Assembly: GCF_027579695.1 (NCBI RefSeq)
Contig: NC_083587.1
Span: 57,452,238-57,516,237 of the forward strand
Reading direction: 5' to 3'
DNA from: Neoarius graeffei
Lineage: Eukaryota > Chordata > Actinopteri > Siluriformes > Ariidae
DNA: 64,000 nucleotides
How positions within the stretch are numbered: position 1 is the first letter of the stretch; every line of letters starts with the position of its first letter. Made by a program: the position numbers and the translations under genes. Shown piece by piece: positions 20,518-31,828 of this stretch. The notes under the pieces were generated by a model, which searched no databases, was not told the DNA's origin, and saw nothing but the letters and a program-made list of their open reading frames with translations.

Positions 20518-23472
20518 TAGGGATGTCCCGATCTGATCACGTGATCGGAAATCGGGCCCGATCACGTGGTTTCAGACTCGATCGGAATCGGGCATTACCT
20601 CCCGATCAGGGATCGGATATATATCTATATAATATATTCTCATTTTTAACGCATCAATAGCTATGCGTTGGCACAGAGTGAGACCAGACCTCTTGTCTCA
20701 ACACAGCAACATCAACTCGTGCGGCATGACATCACTTTGTAGCAGAGACGCTATTGGTTATTGGCTGCCTGTTGCCGGCAAAGTTGAACACGGAAGCAGT
20801 TCGAAACGGAAAGCAAAGCATGTCTGCGGTGTGGCAGTATTTCAAAGTTGATGACAACAACATTGCCATAGCAAACTGTGAAATATGTAAAGTTGGGATT
20901 TCAAGGGGTGGACAGGCATTTAATATGACAAACCTGATACGGCATCTGAAAAACAAACACCCGACACAATACAGCGAGTTTACACACGCAACGCAGCCAA
21001 AGACGACTCAGCTCACGCTGCAGGAGAGTTTAAAAAGGAAAGAAAAAATGCCCCGTGAAAGCGCAAAGGCACAGGAGACCATAGCCAAGATAGCACAGAT
21101 GATTGCAATGAGTGACCTGCCGTTCGCCTTTGTAGAGAACCCTGGGTTTCTTATGCTTATGGAGCACGTAGAACCACGATTTGAAATGCCATCTCATCAC
21201 TATTTCACCGAGAAAGCTCTGCCAGCCCTTCATAAGAAGATTTCTGACACACCACGTGTCCTGTTATCAGATGTACCCCATGTTTCATTCACCACAGACA
21301 TCTGGAGTTCATCCATGGCTCCCATGGCTCTACTAAGCCTTACTGCACAGTGGATTGATTCAAGTTTTGTTTTGCGCTGTGCGACCCTACATGCCCAGGA
21401 ATTTCGCGGATCGCACACTGCAGAACGCATCCAGCAAGCGATGGAAAATATGCTAATCAACTGGGGAATTGACAAGCAACGGGTCCACATAATTTTGCAC
21501 GACAACGTGGCAAATATGAAGAAAGCTATGAGGGATCTGGGGGTGCCGAGTCTGGGCTGCGTAGCCCACTCCTGTCAACTCTGTGTGCATGAAGGCCTGC
21601 TGTCTCAGCGCAGCATGACCGAGACCCTGGCCAACGCAAGGAAGATAGTAGACCATTTTAAACACTCCCCGTTGGCCTACTCTCGACTAGAAGACATCTA
21701 GATGGAGCTTCATATGGATATTAAGCGCCTACAGAAAGATGTACCGGTGAGATTCATCTTGTCATTCTTGAATATATTTTTATTTTATTATTTATTTCCC
21801 ATACACTTGATTTAGTAAGCCACATACATTACGTGCTCTGCACCTAATTTGCACAAAAAATAAAGTGAACCATGTTGTTTTATGTGCAGACACGATGGAA
21901 CAGCAGCCTCTACATGCTGCAGAGCCTACTGGAACAAAAACACGCTCTTAGTGTGTTTGCAGCTGAGCGCACTCTACCAGCTACACTGTCAGCTCACCAG
22001 TGGGAGCTGATGAAGAAGACTGCTGATGTGCTATCCCCCTTTGAAGAGCTGACCAGGGATGTGAGCAGGGAGACTGCAACGGCAGCTGATGTGATCCCTG
22101 CCATAACAGGTAATTTGTATTTTAATTTATTAGTTTATACTGTAACATTTATTGATGTTTGAAAAAAAAAAAAGATCTCATGCATTCATTAAGTTCTCTC
22201 ATTAGTCCTCAAACGTGTTCTGTCTCGGGAGGATGATGATGATGACCAGGGAATAAAAACAATGAAGAGGACTCTCCTGGAGGCAGTGGAGAAGCGCTTT
22301 GCTGATGTTGAAACTGAGCCACTCTACTACATCACCACTCTTCTAGATCCCAGATACAAAGATGGGCAAGTATAGTAAAATTAAAATGCACCTCTAAATG
22401 TTTATATAAAGTCAAGTCATCCCCAGACACCAGTACTAAGCCATTTTATTTTTTAAATTTCTTTTTAATTTAGTTTTGAGAAATTTAATTCTAAGGTTAG
22501 ATCTTTTCATTTTTATATTATTTATTAATTGAGTACATGTGTAGGACGTTGCCTAACTGAAGAGCTGTGCTTTGTGGTGTCTCAGTCTTGTCTCATTATT
22601 TTGAATTGTTAATCTGTTTCTAGCTTTTTCACAAAGTCAGCCAACCTGTTGCTTGCAAAGGAACATCTTATCCAGGAGGTGACAAAGGCAGAGGAGAGGA
22701 GGACTGCCAGTGCAGTGGCAGAGGAAAACGAGGCCACAGCAGAGCCAGTGAGCAAGGCACCACATCATGAAGCATGTAGCAGCCTGGACATCGCCTTTGA
22801 GGAAATCTTACGAGAGAGGCAGTTACAGGGACGGTCTGTGAGTACCACATCAGCAGAAACTCAAGTGCAGACCTACCTCTCAGAAAAAAAAAAAAAAACA
22901 CCCCTAAGAAAAGTGACCCACTTCAATATTGGAAAGAACATGCCATTCAGTTTCCATCTATGGCTGCTGTTGCAACCCAGTATCTCAGTGCCCCCTGCAG
23001 CTCTGTGGACAGTGAGAGACTTTTTAGTGCTGTTGCAAACGTGTTGGATGACAAAAGAAACAGGCTCAAACCTGAAAGGGTAGAAATGCTTGTTTTCATC
23101 AAGAAAAACGTTCCTTTCCTTAATTGAAATTACTGTATACCACTGCGTTCTTAAAAGCAAATTACCGGCACTGTGGCACTTTTATTTTTTTATTTGTTTA
23201 CATTCCTGCCAGGTATTTTAAGGTTATGTTTTTAATTTGTTATTTATTGTTCAAACTACCTCACGTAAGTGCTCTGTTTTCTGTTGTTGGATGTTAAAAT
23301 AAGGTGTTAAATAAAAAATGAGGAACATCCTGGATCCGTTTCTTTCCTCGTCTTTATTATTTTTTTATGGATTATAAGAAGTATCGGATCGGGACTCGGT
23401 ATCGGCAGATACTCAAAATCAGATGATCGGTATCGGATCGGAGGGCAAAAAAACCTGATCGGGACATCCCTA
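20518..23472 (+). mobile_element. hAT transposon with BED-finger transposase, nearly complete
   Basis: The terminal inverted repeats are TAGGGATGTCCCGATC at 20518-20533 and its near complement GATCGGGACATCCCTA at 23457-23472. The 8-bp target duplication TTTAAATG (20510-20517) versus TTGAAATG (23473-23480) differs at one base, as expected for a hAT insertion that has aged slightly. Subterminal regions are rich in CGATC motifs (20530-20620 and 23385-23460), likely transposase-binding repeats. It encodes a spliced transposase annotated separately. Confidence 0.9.
20820..23127 (+). pseudogene. hAT transposase (ZBED-like), four exons, one stop and one frameshift
   Basis: Exon 1 (20820-21746) begins MSAVWQYFKV and has a BED zinc finger (CEICKVGIS, then HLKNKHP), followed by the RNase H-like core with FTTDIWSS (first catalytic Asp) and HDNVANMKKAM (second). 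A TAG at 21699-21701 interrupts it where an open frame continues on both sides, probably CAG to TAG. Exon 2 (21890-22109), exon 3 (22206-22365) and exon 4 (22624-23127) join in matching phases 0, 1 and 2. The third intron has a GC donor (GCAAGT). Exon 4 has a poly-A run at 22887-22900 that shifts the frame. Past it, the hAT dimerisation block (YLSAPCSSVDSERLFSA) is intact to the stop at 23125-23127. Two lesions therefore separate it from a full coding sequence. Confidence 0.85.
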
Positions 23473-23481
23473 TTGAAATGT

Positions 23482-23482
23482 A

Positions 23483-23580
<98 letters not shown>
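23482..23580. repeat. TG/TA dinucleotide microsatellite
   Basis: A short TG run is followed by about 40 copies of TA up to 23580. It abuts the right target duplication of the hAT element. Confidence 0.95.
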
Positions 23581-23581
<1 letters not shown>

Positions 23582-23999
23582 CATTACTGGATATTGCAAA
23601 TTGCAATATGTATTGCAAACAATAAATTGCAAAACAAATTCAATTCAAATTGCTAAAAAAATGAGTCATGGTTATTATCAGGCTGTGTAATATTTGTTTT
23701 TCTGAGCTGTAACTGCATTATTTAGACAGCAGAAGGCAGAATAACATACAATAACAGGAATGTGTGACTTCCCTGTGGGCAGAAGTAACAGCTCTCAGGC
23801 CATAAAAACACACAAAAAAACAGAACGAAAATGGGAAAGAGTTGTTGTGTGATTGATTGTACAAATAGATTTCACAAGAAATCACAGCTCTCTTTTTACA
23901 GACTGCTGAAAGATAAAAAAAGAGAAGAAAAATGGAAGTAGAAGAAATTTTCATAAAAGTTTATTCAGAAAAGAATTACTTGTTATTACCTCGCTTGCG
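23581..23999. other. Spacer, nothing recognised
   Basis: AT-rich DNA; the short frames on both strands show no protein features. Confidence 0.5.
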
Positions 24000-24600
24000 A
24001 TGGAGTAAGAGGGCAAGGTATTGTAATCAGTGCGGTTTGTTTGTCTGTCTGTTAACAATCTAGTGTCTAGACGGTTGCACTGATTGACTTCAAATTTTCA
24101 GGGTAGGTGGGCAATGGTCCATAGATTATCTGATTAATTCTTGGGGATAATCAGGTCAAGGTGAAGGTCAAGGTCACTGGAAAGGTCAACCTTTTGGTCA
24201 AAACAACATTTTCCATTATAACTCAAACGGTTGCCGATAGACAAATGTTTACTATTATGAGCATATAGGAACTCCCATATGGCCTTTCATTTGGCACCAT
24301 GATCTTTGGCCTTGAGTGACCTTGAAATGTCAAACTCAAGGTCACGGATTTTCAGAGGGCTGTACTGTAACTTGAAAACAGTTGATGGTAGACAGATATT
24401 TATCATTATCAGCTTATAGGGAGTGTCATATGGGCTTTCGTTTGGCACCATGACCTTTGACCTTGAATGACTTTGAAATCTCAAACTCAAGGTCATGGAT
24501 TTTCATCGGACTATAACCTGACAGCTGATGATTGAGAAATATCATTATCAACATATAGGTATAAAATAAGTGCTGCCGGACGAGGTTTGTTTTGCCTGGC
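24000..24600. repeat. Interspersed repeat with a 150-bp internal tandem unit
   Basis: A unit of roughly 150 bp starting with ATATAGGAACTCCCATATGG (about 24264) recurs at about 24413 (TATAGGGAGTGTCATATGGG) and begins a third time near 24554. Each contains TTTGGCACCATGA and CTCAAGGTCA. It is AAGGTCA-rich throughout. There are no terminal repeats I can define and no coding capacity. Confidence 0.6.
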
Positions 24601-24672
24601 AACACTTGTTACCTTTTTTATTTTTAATAAAAGGAATATTTTAGTTAATATGCTCTTATATTTTACTGTGGC

Positions 24673-25048
24673 GGGCGGCACGGTGGTGTAGTGGTTAGCG
24701 CTGTCACCTCACAGCAAGAAGGTCCAGGTTCAAGCCCCGTGGCCGGCAAGTTCTGTGCGGAGTTTGCATGTTCTCCCCGTGTCCGCGTGGGTTTCCTCCG
24801 GGTGCTCCGGTTTCCCCCACAGTCCAAAGACATGCAGGTTAGGTTAACTGGTGACTCTAAATTGACCGTAGGTGTGAATGTGAGCGTGAATGGTTGTCTG
24901 TGTCTATGTGCAGCCCTGTGATGACCTGGCGACTTGTCCAGGGTGTACCCCGCCTTTCGCCCGTAGTCAGCTGGGATAGGCTCCAGCTTGCCTGCGACCC
25001 TGTAGAACAGGATAAAGCGGCTAGAGATAATGAGATGAGATGAGATGA
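24673..25048 (+). mobile_element. SINE-A, full length
   Basis: Head GGGCGGCACGGTGGTGTAGT, body and GATGA-type tail are all present. The B box is slightly damaged (GGTCCAGGTTCAAGCCCC). No clear target duplication was found. Confidence 0.9.
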
Positions 25049-25303
25049 AAGACTAAGAAAATAAATGTTCCTTTTTTTGGTAATAGAATTCTCTTAATTT
25101 CATTTCTTTTTCCAAAAATATTATGAATCAATGCATGAAATGTGTGAATCGTTATATGCCAATGAGATTCAGATTTGGATTTCTAAATTGATCCTGTACT
25201 GTGATCAAATAGAATTCATGATCTGAATCTAAACTGCAATTGATATAAGAAAATTTGAACTTTGGAAGATGTCTCCAGTATCAGGACTTTGTAACAGTCA
25301 GAA

Positions 25304-25315
25304 TTAAAGCTGTTC
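25304..25315 (-). CDS. Siglec gene: tentative last coding exon (Glu-Gln-Leu-stop)
   Basis: On the minus strand a very strong acceptor (a long T/C tract ending TTTGTTTCAG, at 25316-25345) is followed by GAACAGCTTTAA. The preceding exon ends in phase 0, so this would add EQL and a stop. The acceptor is convincing but the coding part is only four codons, and another last exon cannot be excluded. A longer exon carrying ITIM motifs was looked for and not found in this window. Confidence 0.35.
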   Translation of the reverse strand, partial: EQL

Positions 25316-25654
25316 CTGAAACAAAAAAAAAAAAAAGAGAGAGGCTGGTGAAGGAATGATTGTTTATAGCTGCTATAATGTAAATAACAATGGGACCTAA
25401 TTTGATTTGTGGAGATTCCTTGATATTAGATGTCACTTTAAACAAATAAAAAGTGGGTTTTTTAAAAATAAATAAAAACGGGCTGTTGGTCAATTCCTGT
25501 GGTATAAGAGGAATAAAACGCTTGTTATTGAAAAGACATATATTTAGAGTCAGTGGCGTAACAATGAGCTGATGGGACAAATCTGCTGTGTTAAAGTATT
25601 GCATAGTGTACATACAAAAGAAAAATGTTTGCTAAGAATGTGTGTTGACGTTAC

Positions 25655-25799
25655 CTGATCTTCATACTGGTAAGCCGGTTGACCCTGGACTGTGTTAACA
25701 TACAGGTCTTCATCTGAATTGAGACAGTACTCATGGCACTTTTTACCAGGGGTCATGTGCTGGGCAGTGTTGAGGTTTTCATGTGGCTCTGCATGGCTT
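25655..25799 (-). CDS. Siglec gene: cytoplasmic-tail exon
   Basis: The 145-nt exon has an acceptor GTGTATTTAG and a donor CAG|GTAACG. It starts in phase 2 and joins exactly to the transmembrane exon at 31055 (AG + A makes the Arg of WKKR). It encodes 48 residues with three tyrosine clusters: HEYCLNSDE, DLYVNTVQG and PAYQYEDQ. YVN fits the YxN consensus for Grb2 SH2 binding, as in CD22-type tails. None of the tyrosines fits a canonical ITIM (I/V/L/S-x-Y-x-x-I/V/L). It ends in phase 0. Confidence 0.75.
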
Positions 25800-26264
25800 C
25801 TAAATACACAAAGTCATGCTCGTTAGAGGCATATACAGTATATTATGAAAGAGTATCCTATGGCATGAGCTACTTCAGGTAAAATCATGTGCTCTGATTG
25901 GTTCCTTGGCAGGTAGTATTTTCCTGTAATGCCTGTGGGCAATTATGGACTTTCTTTCCAAGGCACTGGCTTTCAATGTTCCAAAAAAACAAAAACAAAA
26001 TGACAAAAAAATATGAATTGGAAATCAAAAACAGATGAAACACAAAAGACAAACAAGAGTCAGCGAGTTATTCAAGAAATGAGCAAGGAGAAGCATTCAG
26101 AAACCTCTAACCACAAACAGAAATTCAGTTTTGAAACTGCAAGCCATTTATTCTGCATGCGTGACTCAACTACAGTATGTTACAAATATGATGTGACTGA
26201 AAGCAGCGTCACGCCTCATTATAATAATGAGTGTGTATTTTAATCTTAGAAATAAAAAAGTCAT
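25800..26264. other. Intron sequence, nothing recognised
   Basis: Lies in the intron upstream of the cytoplasmic exon. No exon, RNA or repeat is supported; the frame at 26013-26243 has no recognisable features. Confidence 0.45.
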
Positions 26265-26343
26265 ACAGCTCCTGGGAAAAATATGGAATCACTACTCTTG
26301 GAGGATGTTCATTCAGCTGCTTTACTTTGTAGCAAAAAAATAT

Positions 26344-26378
<35 letters not shown>

Positions 26379-27230
26379 ATAACACAAAATTATTTTATTA
26401 TATATTTGTAAAATATATCTAAAAAAATTAAATGAAGTTGTTGTAATTAATGACACTTTTTTTTAAGTCAAGTAGAGGAAGAAAATTATGGAATCATTCA
26501 ATGATGAGGAAAAAATTATGGAATCACCCTATAACTTGCATTTCTAAAACAAATACCCACACAAACCTAAATATGCAAATGAGTCTGCAGTTAAAAGATA
26601 GTGCTTGTAGACCTTAAGCTGTTGCGCTTGGCTGATTAACAGGAGACATGGCCCCGACAAGAGAGCTGTCAGTTGAAACAATGGAAAGGATTATAATAAA
26701 ACTCCTTAAAGGTGGTCATTCAACACAGTGTGTGGCAAAAGATGTTGGTTGTTCCCAGTCAGCTGTGTCTAAAATTTGGAGCAAGTACAAACAAAATGGA
26801 AAGAAGAAGAAGCCTTTATTTTTGTCACATGTACACTCAAGCACAGCAAAATTCCTCCTCTGCATTAACCTATCTGAAACAGTGAATGCACACACATACC
26901 CAGAGCAGTGGGCAGCTATACTACAGCACCCAGAAAGCAAGTGAGGGTTAGGTGCCATGCTCAAGGGCACTTCAGCCATTCCTGCTGGTCTAGGGAATCA
27001 AACCAGTGACCTTTTAGTCCCAAAACTGCTTCTCTAACCTGTAGGCCATGGCTTCCCCCAAGGGAAGGTTGTAAAAGGAAAACATAGAGGTAGACCAAGG
27101 AAGACATCAAAGCGTCAGGACAGGAAACTCAAAGCAATATGCCTTGAAAATAGAAAATGCACGATAAAAGAAATGAAAAACAAACGGGCAGAAACAGGAG
27201 TCAATGTTTGTGACCGAACTGTATTGCCAC
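26265..27230 (+). mobile_element. Tc1/mariner-like relic, 5' part, split by a SINE
   Basis: The left region has GGGAAAAATATGGAATCACT at 26274-26293 and two more ATTATGGAATCA copies (26486, 26515). An ATG at 26648 opens a helix-turn-helix transposase start (MAPTRELSVETMERI, then CSQSAVSKIWSKYKQNGK). After the SINE it resumes at 27061 with KGKHRGRPRKTSKRQDRK, a GRPRK-type AT-hook linker, and stops at the edge of the LINE relic near 27230. The catalytic domain is absent. Confidence 0.7.
26811..27060 (-). mobile_element. SINE-B, antisense
   Basis: Read on the minus strand it starts GGGGGAAGCCATGGCCTACAG with an A-box-like TGGCCTACAGGTTAG and a B-box-like CTGGTTTGATTCC. The body has GTGCCCTTGAGCATGGCACC and the end is AGTGTACATGTGACAAAAAT with a TTC-repeat tail (27 bases, 26806-26820 in antisense). 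It interrupts the Tc1 relic between two parts of the same transposase. Confidence 0.7.
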
Positions 27231-30124
27231 AGAATGTTGGCAATGCTGAGCAAAACTGACTTTTGTAGAGCGGGTACATGAGGCTTAATGCCCATTTTAT
27301 CAAGATTGGCATTCAAGTTCTTTGGTACAGAGCCCAATGCACCTATCACTATAGGGACTACTGTAGTCTCCATATCCCATATCCTGGCAGTGCCTAGCCT
27401 CAGATCAGCATAGTTGTCAAGTTTCTCAATCTCCTTCTTAGTCCTTCTGTGCCAGCATTTAGCAGGTGCTCACAATGTGTGCTATGCTCTCAACCTTTTT
27501 GCCACATAACCTACACTTATCAGATTCAACTTGAAGGTAGATATTCATTCTGACAGAGTTTGTATTCAGTGCCTGGTCTTGGGCAGCAACCAACAGACTT
27601 TCAGTTTCATGCTTCAAGTCACCCTTCACAAGCCAATCCCATGAGCTCTCTATCTTTAACATCTTGGTGTCTCGATCAAACTGCCCATGTAATGACATAG
27701 CCTCCTTTAAAGCAACCTTCTCTTTCACTATCCTTTCCTTATACTCATCGTTTTCCCTCAATGTTTTCCTTCACCTGATTGTTTACGACTACTACAGTAT
27801 ATACAGTTGTGGTCAGAAGTTTACATACAGTGACATGAATGTCATCTTGGATATGACTGTCATGGCAATATTTGGGCTTTCAGTAATTTGTCTGAACTGT
27901 TCTTTTTCTGTGGCAGAATGTACAGCATACATCTTTAATTAAAAAAAAACTAGAATTTGGTGCACAAGTTTTAATTTTCTTTGGGTTTTCTGAAATCAAA
28001 CCAGGGTCAAAATTATACATACAGAGTCAAAAAATTTACATACATCACAACTAATATTTGGGTAAAATGTCTCTTCGCCAGATTCACCTTGACCAAACAT
28101 TTTTGTTTACCATGAACAAGCTTCTGGTAGAATTCTGGTTGGATATTTCATGACTCTTCATGAATAGAGTTCAATTAATTTTTTTTTTCTTGGCATGGAC
28201 TTGACTTATAAGCACGGCCTATATATTTTCAATAGGGTTGAAGTCAGGATTTGTTTTAAGCTTAATGTTAGCCTGCTTTATCCTCCACAACCAGCTCTGA
28301 TGTGTGTTTGGGTTCACTGTCCTGTTGTCACTCCCAAGTCCCAAGTCATGTTCAAGTTTCTGATGGTTTATGCTGAAGAATTCTGAGGTAGTCCTCCTTC
28401 TTCATTATTCCATCCACTTTGTGCAATGAACCAGTTCCACTGGCAGCAAAACGGCCCCAGAGCATGATGATCCTACCACCACCACCACCACCAGCTGGTA
28501 CAGTGTCCCTCTGTACATGGTGGTCATTGTGGCCAAACAACTTAATCTTTGTCTCATCTGACTATGCAGCTATCCTCCAGAATGCCTTTTCTTTGTCCAT
28601 GTGGTCAGCTTCAAACTTTAGTTAAGCTTGAAGGTGTTGATTTTGGAGCAGGGGGTTATTTCTTGGACAGCAGCCTCTTAGTCCATGGTGATCTGAACTG
28701 TAGACAGTGATCCATCAGCTTCCAGTTCATGGCAGGGCTGTGCCATGGTGGTTCCCAGGTTGTTCCTGACCATCCAAACCAATTTCCTTTCAGCTGAGGG
28801 TGACAGTTTGGGTTTTCTTGAAGCAAAGTGGCTTGGCAAAGTGACTACACCTCACAATAACACAATGACAACTGTTTGAACTGATCTTGGAATTTGCAGT
28901 TGTTTAGAAATGGCTCTAAGAGACATTCCAGAATTGTGTATATCTGCAATCCTCTTTCTCAGATCTGCACTGAGCTCCTTGGACTTTCCCATTATATCGT
29001 GTGTTGGGTAATCTAATGACTGCTGTAAACAAACCCTTTTTATGAAGGCACAGAGAAGCTACCAGCTGTAGTCAATCATGATCACTAACAGGAAGTTAAG
29101 AGACCTCGGCCTTGGCAAGATAAGAGACATTTTGGAAGTTTCAGCACCTCTGAATTAATAATCTAAGTGAGTGTATGTAAATTTTTGACCCAATATGTAT
29201 AATTTTGATCCTGTGTTGATTTCAGAAAACCCAAAGAAAATGAAAACTTGTGCACCAAATTCTAGTGTTTTTTTAATTAAAGATGTATGCTGTACAATCA
29301 TTCTGCCACAGAAAAAAGAACAATTCAAAGAAATTACTGAAAGCCCAAATACTGTCCTGACATTCATATCCAAGATGACATTCATGTCACTGTATGTAAA
29401 CTTGTGACCACAACTGTACTTCAGCAGATCCTCTTTGCTGCTAGCCAGATACAGGTCTAAGGATCTACGCTCACTGGCTACACACTCCTCAACTCCAATT
29501 AGACCATGACTTCCACATTTCTGTGGCATGTACAGATGCAGCACATTAGCTCATTGGTGGAGAGCTCCATACTGTTCCATCATTTTCCTGGTGTTTCTGT
29601 CCATTTCATCAAACTCCTTCTTAATCCACCTTACCACTGCTACACTGTACCTAACAACTGCAACTATCCACAAGTTGGTCACCATGACCAAGTTTTTACC
29701 ATTCAGTTTAGCTTTCAGGAGCATTTTCAGTCTACTCGTGTATGACTCCTTTACATTTTTCTTCATTTCTTCGTCAAGAATAGAGTCGAGTTCAAGAATT
29801 CCTAGGTACTTGTATCTGTCCTCGTCCGGATCGGCAATGGACTCTCCTGCTGGTAGGTTAATCTCACGATTCTCCTTTTGCACACCTCTTTGCATGGTAA
29901 GCACAGCACATTTTGTAATGCCAAATTCCATTCCGATGCCTTTACAACAAAGACAGATGGTCTGAACCAGAGAATCAATCTCTGCCTCATTCTTAGCAAA
30001 CAGCTTGAGGTCGTCCATGAACAGAAGGTGGTTAAGAGAAGGTCCTGCTTTCTCCAGGTGATATCCTATTTCTGTCACTTGTAATACAAATGTTAATGGT
30101 ATTAAGGTGATAACAAATAAAAAC
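27221..30124 (-). mobile_element. LINE with restriction-like endonuclease (NeSL/R2/R4-type), 5'-truncated
   Basis: Minus-strand frames: 30132-29551 encodes an RT palm and thumb with SPFLFVITLIPLT, HLLFMDDLKLFAKN (catalytic MDD intact) and YKYLGILE; it continues across 29544-29420 with EECVASERRSLDLYLASS. After the inserted Tc1, 27761-27459 has a CCHC finger (CRLCGKK, then HIVSTC). Finally, 27373-27230 has VPIVIGALGSVPKNL, the conserved block after it. RT followed by CCHC and a C-terminal restriction-like endonuclease is the order of the R2/NeSL/R4 superfamily, not of L2. The 5' end is lost at a SINE near 30125. Exact clade is uncertain. Confidence 0.7.
27804..29416 (-). mobile_element. Tc1-like element (Sleeping-Beauty-like ends), copy 1, decayed
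   Basis: The ends are CAGTTGTGGTCAGAAGTTTA (27804) and TAAACTTGTGACCACAACTG (29397-29416) with TA on both sides; they are perfect except one base. The first 130 bp of both ends are repeated in inverted orientation. The transposase on the minus strand is broken. One fragment at 28352-28540 still reads FGHNDHHVQRDTVPAGGG and RIIMLWGRFAASGTGSLHKVDG. The size, 1.6 kb, is that of full Tc1 elements. It interrupts the NeSL-type LINE. Confidence 0.9.
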
Positions 30125-30434
30125 GGTGACATCGTGGTGTAGTGGTTAGCACTGTCACCTCATAGCAAGAAGGTTCTGGGTTTGAGCCCAGTGGCTGATG
30201 AGGGCCTTTCTGTGTGGAGTTTGCATGTTGTCTGCATGGGTTTCCTTTGGGTGCTCCAGTTTCCCCCAAAGACATGCAGGTTAGGCTAATTGGTGGCTCT
30301 AAATTGACTGTAGGTGTGAATGGTTGTTTGTCTCTATGTGTCAGTCCTGTGATGACCTGGTGACTTGTCCAGGGTGTACCCTGCCTCTTGCCCATAGTCA
30401 GCTGGGATAGGCTCCAGGATAAGTGGTTATGGAT
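30125..30434 (+). mobile_element. SINE-A, diverged copy
   Basis: The head starts GGTGACATCGTGGTGTAGTG, the B box is GGTTCTGGGTTTGAGCCC, and the body is recognisable with several deletions (for example at CATGTTGTCTGCATGGG). The tail is the GGATAAGTGGTTATGGATA type. It is older than the 19621 copy. Confidence 0.85.
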
Positions 30435-31054
30435 AATATTTAACTTTTTTTTTCCAGATCCATGAATTATCAACTTTTTGGGAAATTCCTCTAAAATATT
30501 CTTCTGAATGTAGGATGGAAATGAATTTGTACCATTTCATAAATGCAGATTAAGGTTCTGAATATATAAAAATAAAAAGGTTTTACAAATACAATATAAT
30601 TTACTGCGGTTCCACTCTCATGCAGTTTACAAAGGAAATTGATATCGTGTATATGATAATGACATAAATTGACACTTACCAGGAAATGAGTTTTTCAGGG
30701 CTATATGATGTAATATGATGTAATTGTAAAGTGGGTGGAGCTTAAAGCCTTAAAAGGTGCTATGTATTAAGTAAACATGGTGGATCACGAGAGGATAAAA
30801 AGAGTTTTAATGGTTTATTTGTAATAATATAGCATAAGTTGTGTTATAGATTGAAAAATCTGTAAAATGATTGATGTGACCAAAATTCGTGCTTTATATT
30901 GCTTTAAGAGAGAATTAATGTTTTCAGCTCCACTTTGTTATTTCGTAAAATATTTGATTTGGACTGTGTATTTTCGTCACTACAAAAATATACATATTTT
31001 TGCTTTATTGTAACTTCAGGGAATTTTTTTATTTTTAAACATGCAAAGCTTTAC
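30435..31054. other. Intron sequence, nothing recognised
   Basis: About 620 bp of AT-rich intron immediately 3' (minus strand) of the transmembrane exon. No additional exon with splice sites was found. Confidence 0.45.
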
Positions 31055-31157
31055 CTCTTTTTCCAAATCTTGATTGCTATCACAACAAGTCCTAAAACAA
31101 TGGACACCACGGCCACCACGGCTACCCCAGCCACCAGCCCTGGAGATGAAGCATTCC
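31055..31157 (-). CDS. Siglec gene: transmembrane exon
   Basis: This 103-nt exon has acceptor CTGCTTCAAG and donor AGAG|GTAAAG. In phase with the Ig domain 5 exon it reads GNASSPG, then a 23-residue hydrophobic stretch (LVAGVAVVAVVSIVLGLVVIA), then a basic stop-transfer IKIWKKR. This is a single-pass type I membrane anchor. There is no charged residue in the middle of the segment, so DAP12-type pairing is not suggested. The intron to the domain 5 exon is only 86 bp, and the phase joins exactly on both sides. Confidence 0.85.
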
Positions 31158-31243
31158 CTTGAAGCAGAGGAAAAAAAATCATTAACAAAGACATCAAACT
31201 CTTGTTTGTGTTTGCTTTCAAACCACACCAACCTGAACAGTAC

Positions 31244-31510
31244 CTTCAGAATGGACATGTATCTGTTTGATTTCAGTGGCCACATCGTTTGTTGCTGTGC
31301 AGATGACATTGTGGCTCTTTGGTCCAGTCAACTCTGACACCATCATGCTTCCATTGCGCTGTGTTGAGGTGTTGTAGGATGGAAAAAGTGCACTGCTGCC
31401 ATCTACGGTCCAAGAGATGACAGCATTTGGGTTGGCATCTGCTTGACACACACACCGTAGTGTTCCATCTGTTATGGAGCAAAATGAGCTCGGCAGGATG
31501 GATGGAGAGT
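31244..31510 (-). CDS. Siglec gene: Ig domain 5 exon (membrane-proximal)
   Basis: The 267-nt exon, phase 1 at both ends, has acceptor TGCATCTCAG and donor GAAG|GTACTG. It encodes a C2-type Ig domain: DSPSILPSSFC, then LRCVCQADANPNAVISWTVDG (strand B Cys and C-strand Trp), NTSTQRNGS with two N-glycosylation sequons (NTS, NGS), and HNVICTATNDVA with the F-strand Cys. It lacks the usual Tyr before the F-strand Cys. It lies 86 bp from the transmembrane exon and 14 kb from the domain 4 exon. Confidence 0.8.
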
Positions 31511-31828
31511 CTGAGATGCAGGGTGGGAGATAAAAAATACAAAATACATGAGTTGGCAAATTAAAGGCTTGAATGTTACAAGAACGTGTTAAATTAATAA
31601 GTAAAAAGGAAAGAAATGCAAACATGTAGTGTTGTAGGACATGAGACCAGTCTCAAGACCAATTTTTGAAGGTCTCGGTCTTGTCTCAAAATAACATAAC
31701 TCCTTACTAATTTGAAATTTGTCTTCCTGTTAATGGCTGTCACCCCTCCCCACCCTCTTCACACCCACTGGTCTGGTCCTGGTCTTGCCTCAGTCTCGCC
31801 CTGCCTTGGTCTTAGTCTTGACTCGGTC

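Noticed and set aside
23307-23690. Frames with long Ile-Tyr repeats
   Set aside because: They translate the TA microsatellite next to the hAT element.
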